Part shown: positions 6,638 to 8,596 of the stretch, one piece after another
Numbering within the stretch: position 1 is the stretch's first letter
Layout of the letters: each line of letters starts with the position of its first letter
NCBI GenBank assembly: GCA_031554215.1
Contig: JAVBKF010000144.1
Span: 1-8,596 of the forward strand
DNA from: JAVBKE01 sp031554215
GTDB taxonomy: Bacteria > Bacillota > Bacilli > JARBTR01
Direction of reading: 5' to 3'
Length of the DNA: 8,596 nt
Made by a program: the position numbers and the translations under genes
The notes under the pieces: model-generated
Database searches by the model: none
Seen by the model: only the letters and a program-made list of their open reading frames with translations
What the model was told of the DNA's origin: nothing

Positions 6638-6860
6638 CCACTGTAACGGTGCAAGTCCAAGTTAGTACAGATAGTGGCAATCGCCGCTGAAACGAATGAG
6701 TATCTGCTTGTTAGACAAGTACAGTATTAGTGGCTACGAGTGGAGAGATAATCACCGGCTTTGCACAAGCCATTACGCCAGAGAAAAAATGATCAGCTAA
6801 ATATCCCGTGGTGGCGTAAACTGTTATGAATGTTGTTTCATCTCCTGAAACAGCATTTTT
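6638..6860 (+). ncRNA. Candidate structured RNA element, possibly a group II intron remnant
   Basis: No convincing gene lies here, but hairpins occur in series. CTGTA (6641-6645) pairs with TACAG (6666-6670) and encloses TAAC/GTTA and the loop sequence GGTGCAAGTCC (6648-6658). CTG-CTTG (6704-6710) pairs with CAAG-(TA)-CAG (6716-6724). GGCTT/AAGCC (6757-6771) has a five-base loop. TTACGCCA (6773-6780) is perfectly complementary to TGGCGTAA (6812-6819). The series ends in a terminator at 6831-6860. The GGTGCAAGTCC loop, GAAACGA near 6689 and GAGATAATC near 6745 resemble bacterial group II intron domain I as I remember it. No reverse transcriptase or complete intron is present. It may be a degraded intron or an independent small RNA, and no clear promoter was found. 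Confidence 0.35.
6831..6860 (+). terminator. Orphan rho-independent terminator upstream of yjzC
   Basis: TGTTGTTTCA (6831-6840) pairs over ten bases, with one G-T wobble, with TGAAACAGCA (6846-6855) around a TCTCC loop. Five T's follow at 6856-6860. It lies 235 bases after the tyrS terminator with no gene between, so it would end a non-coding transcript or attenuate read-through towards yjzC. Confidence 0.75.
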
Positions 6861-6966
6861 AAATGGTCATTTGTGCAAGAAGCTGTATGAAATCACTGAT
6901 TTTAACGAAGACTAATGGAGCCATTTTTTTAGTGATTCGGTTCCACTAGAAAAAAGAAATAATAAT

Positions 6967-6972
6967 GAGGTG
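6967..6972 (+). promoter_or_regulatory. Ribosome binding site fixing the yjzC start
   Basis: GAGGTG lies six bases before ATG 6979. The in-frame GTG at 6970 overlaps this Shine-Dalgarno, so it is not the start. Confidence 0.8.
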
Positions 6973-6978
6973 AGATAT

Positions 6979-7158
6979 ATGGGGCAACAGCATCGGTTTA
7001 AAGCAGGGCAGAAAGCGCCGAATAATGGTGAGTATATTGAAGTTGGTGAAACAGGTAGCAACGTAAATCATCCACAGAAGGTACGGTTGCAGGCAGGCGA
7101 TAAATTTCCTGAAACAACGAATGAAAATCGGCAATGGTCATACATGAGAAAACCATAA
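6979..7158 (+). CDS. yjzC: YjzC-like small protein of unknown function
   Basis: The 59-residue soluble protein matches the Bacillus YjzC family from memory: it begins MGQQHRFKAGQKAPNNGEY, continues VGETG, and has a conserved GDKFPETTN near 43-51. It is rich in Gly, Asn and charged residues, with no signal peptide, membrane segment or cysteine. The function of the family is not known to me. ATG 6979 has a good Shine-Dalgarno sequence. It is transcribed alone and converges on yjzD across a shared terminator. The same pair, in the same relative orientation and upstream of fabH, occurs in B. subtilis, which supports the identification. Confidence 0.85.
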   Translation: MGQQHRFKAGQKAPNNGEYIEVGETGSNVNHPQKVRLQAGDKFPETTNENRQWSYMRKP

Positions 7159-7160
7159 GA

Positions 7161-7188
7161 AAAAGTGGCTAAATTCTGCCACTTTTTT
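7161..7188. terminator. Bidirectional terminator between yjzC and yjzD
   Basis: AAAAGTGGC (7161-7169) and GCCACTTTT (7178-7186) form a perfect nine-base stem with an eight-base loop. It is flanked by a T run on the plus strand and by an A run (T run on the minus strand), so it can serve both converging genes. Confidence 0.85.
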
Positions 7189-7210
7189 TATTTTATCTGA
7201 TTATTGCAGG

Positions 7211-7393
7211 TTACTTTGCTTGTTCTGTATTGGGTTCTGCCACTTCACTGATAATAAAGATGAACATTGAAATGAAAATCCCAATTAAAGTAGCCAATTT
7301 GAAGCTGTATGGTGCTTCAACCATTGAACCAACAACATAGTTAACCATGTTCGCAAGTAGAATCACCCAAAAAAAAGTGAAAATGTAGCGCAT
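7211..7393 (-). CDS. yjzD: YjzD-like membrane protein (DUF2929)
   Basis: The 60-residue protein starts MRYIFTFFWVILLANMVNYV and contains the GAPYSF-like turn EAPYSF, matching the Bacillus YjzD/DUF2929 family from memory. It has two membrane segments (about 4-24 and 33-50) separated by a short polar turn, and a hydrophilic tail EPNTEQAK. No enzymatic motif is visible and the function is unknown. AGAGAGG (7403-7409) precedes ATG 7393 by nine bases; a TTG directly before it would have six-base spacing and is an alternative start. The frame extends upstream to ATG 7417, but there the Shine-Dalgarno would lie inside the gene. Neighbours yjzC and fabH support the identification. Confidence 0.8.
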   Translation of the reverse strand: MRYIFTFFWVILLANMVNYVVGSMVEAPYSFKLATLIGIFISMFIFIISEVAEPNTEQAK

Positions 7394-7424
7394 CAATAGC
7401 ATCCTCTCTTGAGTCATTATCCTT

Positions 7425-7433
7425 ATTCTAACA
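7425..7433 (-). promoter_or_regulatory. Extended -10 promoter of yjzD
   Basis: Minus-strand TGTTAGAAT contains the TGn extension and a TAGAAT hexamer (5 of 6). No good -35 is seen. It is divergent from the fabH promoter, about 30 bases away. Confidence 0.5.
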
Positions 7434-7463
7434 CGGACAAGGTGATTTTAAAACTATTTTTGT

Positions 7464-7492
7464 TGGAAATAAAAGATGCCCTGTGCTATATT
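7464..7492 (+). promoter_or_regulatory. Promoter of fabH
   Basis: TTGGAA (7464-7469, 4 of 6) is followed after exactly 17 bases by TATATT (7487-7492, 5 of 6). A TGn extension at 7484-7486 completes an extended -10. Transcription would start near 7499, inside the proposed FapR operator. Confidence 0.7.
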
Positions 7493-7507
7493 GGTACCAG
7501 GTGCTAG
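7491..7507 (+). promoter_or_regulatory. Probable FapR operator
   Basis: TTGGTACCAGGTGCTAG resembles the 17-base FapR site of Bacillus (idealised TTAGTACCTAGTACTAA), matching 12 of 17 positions; three of the mismatches are A-to-G changes. It overlaps the end of the -10 and the predicted start of transcription, the usual position for FapR repression of fabHA-fabF. FapR releases DNA when it binds malonyl-CoA. A half-site GTACTAAT is also seen at 7536-7543. Confidence 0.65.
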
Positions 7508-7559
7508 GATGTGGGGTTAGATATAGATTCTGGCTGTACTAATTTTTATCATGCTCGTT

Positions 7560-7567
7560 AGGGGAGA
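7560..7567 (+). promoter_or_regulatory. Ribosome binding site fixing the fabH TTG start
   Basis: AGGGGAGA ends five bases before TTG 7573. The nearby ATG at 7577 is in another frame, so the TTG is the start. Confidence 0.8.
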
Positions 7568-7572
7568 TTAAT

Positions 7573-8508
7573 TTGAATGCAGGAATAATTGGGACTGGGA
7601 AATATGTTCCAGAGCCGAAGTTGACCAATTTTGATTTAGAAAAGCGAATGGATACATCTGATGAGTGGATTCGTACTATGACTGGCATTGAGGAACGCAG
7701 AATTGCTCCTGAGCATATTGATACTTCTGATATGGCTTACGGGGCTGCGGTAGAAGCAATTGCCGATAGTGGTCTAATGGCAGAAGAAATTGATTTAATC
7801 CTTGTAGCAACTGTAACGCCTGACCAGAGTTTTCCGTCAGTATCTTGTCAATTACAAGCTAAGCTAGGTGCAAAGAAAGCTGCTGCAATGGATATTAGTG
7901 CTGCCTGTACTGGATTTATTTATGGACTGGTCACAGCTGCTCAGTTTATTAATGCAGGTGTATATCAACATGTACTGGTTATTGGCGTGGAAAAATTATC
8001 GAAAATCACCAACTGGGAAGACCGTAACACAGCTGTTCTATTTGGTGATGGAGCAGGGGCTGCAGTTATCAGCACTGTCGCGGATGATAGAGGAATTCTT
8101 TCGTTTGACCTTGGAGCAGATGGTCATGGTGGTAAACACTTATATAAAGGTGAGGAAGGCCTCGTCATGAATGGCCGAGAAGTATTTAAATTTGCAGTTC
8201 GTCAAATGGGTGATTCTTGCATGGATGTACTCCACAAAGCCAATTTAACCAAAGAAGATATTGATTTATTGGTCCCGCATCAAGCAAATATTCGCATTAT
8301 TGAAGCCTCTCGTGAACGTTTAGCGTTACCGAAAGAGAAAGTAGCCTATACAATTCAGAAATATGGCAATTCGTCTGCAGCAAGTGTACCGGTTGCACTA
8401 GACGAATACGCGCGTGTTGGCAAACTGAAAGATGGTGACATTGTTGTCCTTGTTGCTTTCGGTGCTGGTCTCACTTGGGGATCTATTTGTATCCGCTGGG
8501 GAAAGTAG
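7573..8508 (+). CDS. fabH: Beta-ketoacyl-ACP synthase III
   Basis: This cytoplasmic enzyme starts fatty-acid synthesis by condensing an acyl-CoA primer (branched-chain primers in Bacillales) with malonyl-ACP. The 311 residues fit the family. The thiolase-fold triad is complete: C112 in DISAACTGF, H236 in VPHQAN and N266 in YGNSSAAS. It begins MNAGIIGTGKYVPEPKLTN and has the early DEWIRTMTGIEERR motif (30-43) and the late GFGAG-like turn AFGAGLTWG (295-303). The TTG start has a strong Shine-Dalgarno. The promoter with a FapR-like operator indicates repression relieved by malonyl-CoA. In Bacillus it is normally co-transcribed with fabF, which is not visible in the remaining 88 bases. No terminator follows, so read-through beyond the window is possible. 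Confidence 0.97.
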   Translation: MNAGIIGTGKYVPEPKLTNFDLEKRMDTSDEWIRTMTGIEERRIAPEHIDTSDMAYGAAVEAIADSGLMAEEIDLILVATVTPDQSFPSVSCQLQAKLGAKKAAAMDISAACTGFIYGLVTAAQFINAGVYQHVLVIGVEKLSKITNWEDRNTAVLFGDGAGAAVISTVADDRGILSFDLGADGHGGKHLYKGEEGLVMNGREVFKFAVRQMGDSCMDVLHKANLTKEDIDLLVPHQANIRIIEASRERLALPKEKVAYTIQKYGNSSAASVPVALDEYARVGKLKDGDIVVLVAFGAGLTWGSICIRWGK

Positions 8509-8596
8509 TTTCACTAAAAAAAACCAGTATACAAGCCTTTGGAGAACCTGTAAAATTAGTCTTAATTATGCTAATCTAAATAAAGCTTAAATAACT
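8509..8596. other. Non-coding tail after fabH
   Basis: No Shine-Dalgarno plus start codon and no U-tract hairpin is visible. An A/T-rich imperfect palindrome with arms ATTAG (8555-8559) and CTAAT (8571-8575) around TAATTA is present. It could be an operator or chance. Confidence 0.4.

Noticed and set aside
6644..6680. Cobalamin riboswitch suggested by GGTGCAAGTCC
   Set aside because: The rest of the B12 box and the CCCGC-ACTG core are missing, and the neighbouring genes have no link to cobalamin.
6696..6800. 34-codon ATG ORF inside the structured intergenic element
   Set aside because: It has no Shine-Dalgarno, no recognisable sequence, and overlaps several hairpins that better explain the region.
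6891..6937. Inverted repeat AATCACT / AGTGATT and a small hairpin before yjzC as an additional terminator
   Set aside because: The arms are 33 bases apart, the inner hairpin has only four base pairs, and a strong terminator already lies just upstream; kept only as a possible weak operator.
6946..7134. 62-codon minus-strand ORF opposite yjzC
   Set aside because: It is antisense to yjzC, which has a good ribosome binding site and family match; the minus frame has no support.

Overview
The window reads as chromosome of a low-GC Gram-positive bacterium of the order Bacillales, possibly Planococcaceae or a Bacillaceae relative. The evidence is strong AGGAGG-type ribosome binding sites with several TTG starts, Bacillus-type housekeeping proteins, A/T-rich spacers with U-tract terminators, and a yjzC / yjzD / fabH cluster arranged as in Bacillus subtilis but without the genes that lie between yjzD and fabH there.

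Layout: (a) 1-108, the last 35 codons of an unidentified gene. (b) 109-738, about 630 bases with no intact gene. Part of it looks like decayed membrane-protein coding sequence with a diverged repeated motif. (c) 804-2057 (+), a DAACS-family symporter (GltP/DctA fold) with its own promoter, a TTG start and a terminator. (d) 2293-5004 (-), a class A penicillin-binding protein with a C-terminal fibronectin-III-like domain, converging on the symporter; each gene has its own terminator. (e) 5005-5257, a divergent promoter region shared with tyrS. (f) 5258-6514 (+), tyrosyl-tRNA synthetase, then a terminator. (g) 6597-6978, an intergenic stretch holding a run of possible RNA hairpins that ends in a second, orphan terminator; one part resembles group II intron domain I. 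(h) 6979-7158 (+) yjzC, a bidirectional terminator, and 7211-7393 (-) yjzD. (i) 7464-8508 (+), fabH with an extended -10 promoter overlapped by a probable FapR operator. The last 88 bases show no start of the expected fabF.

Functionally this is mostly housekeeping: peptidoglycan synthesis, translation, and initiation of fatty-acid synthesis under malonyl-CoA-responsive control. No obvious new multi-gene system is present. The points most worth following are the symporter, which has lost the two aspartates that bind sodium in GltPh and the substrate-binding arginine; the structured element at 6638-6860; and a degenerate T-box-like core upstream of tyrS without a recognisable T-box architecture. 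Motif numbering is counted directly from the sequence. Comparisons with families come from memory, not from a search.
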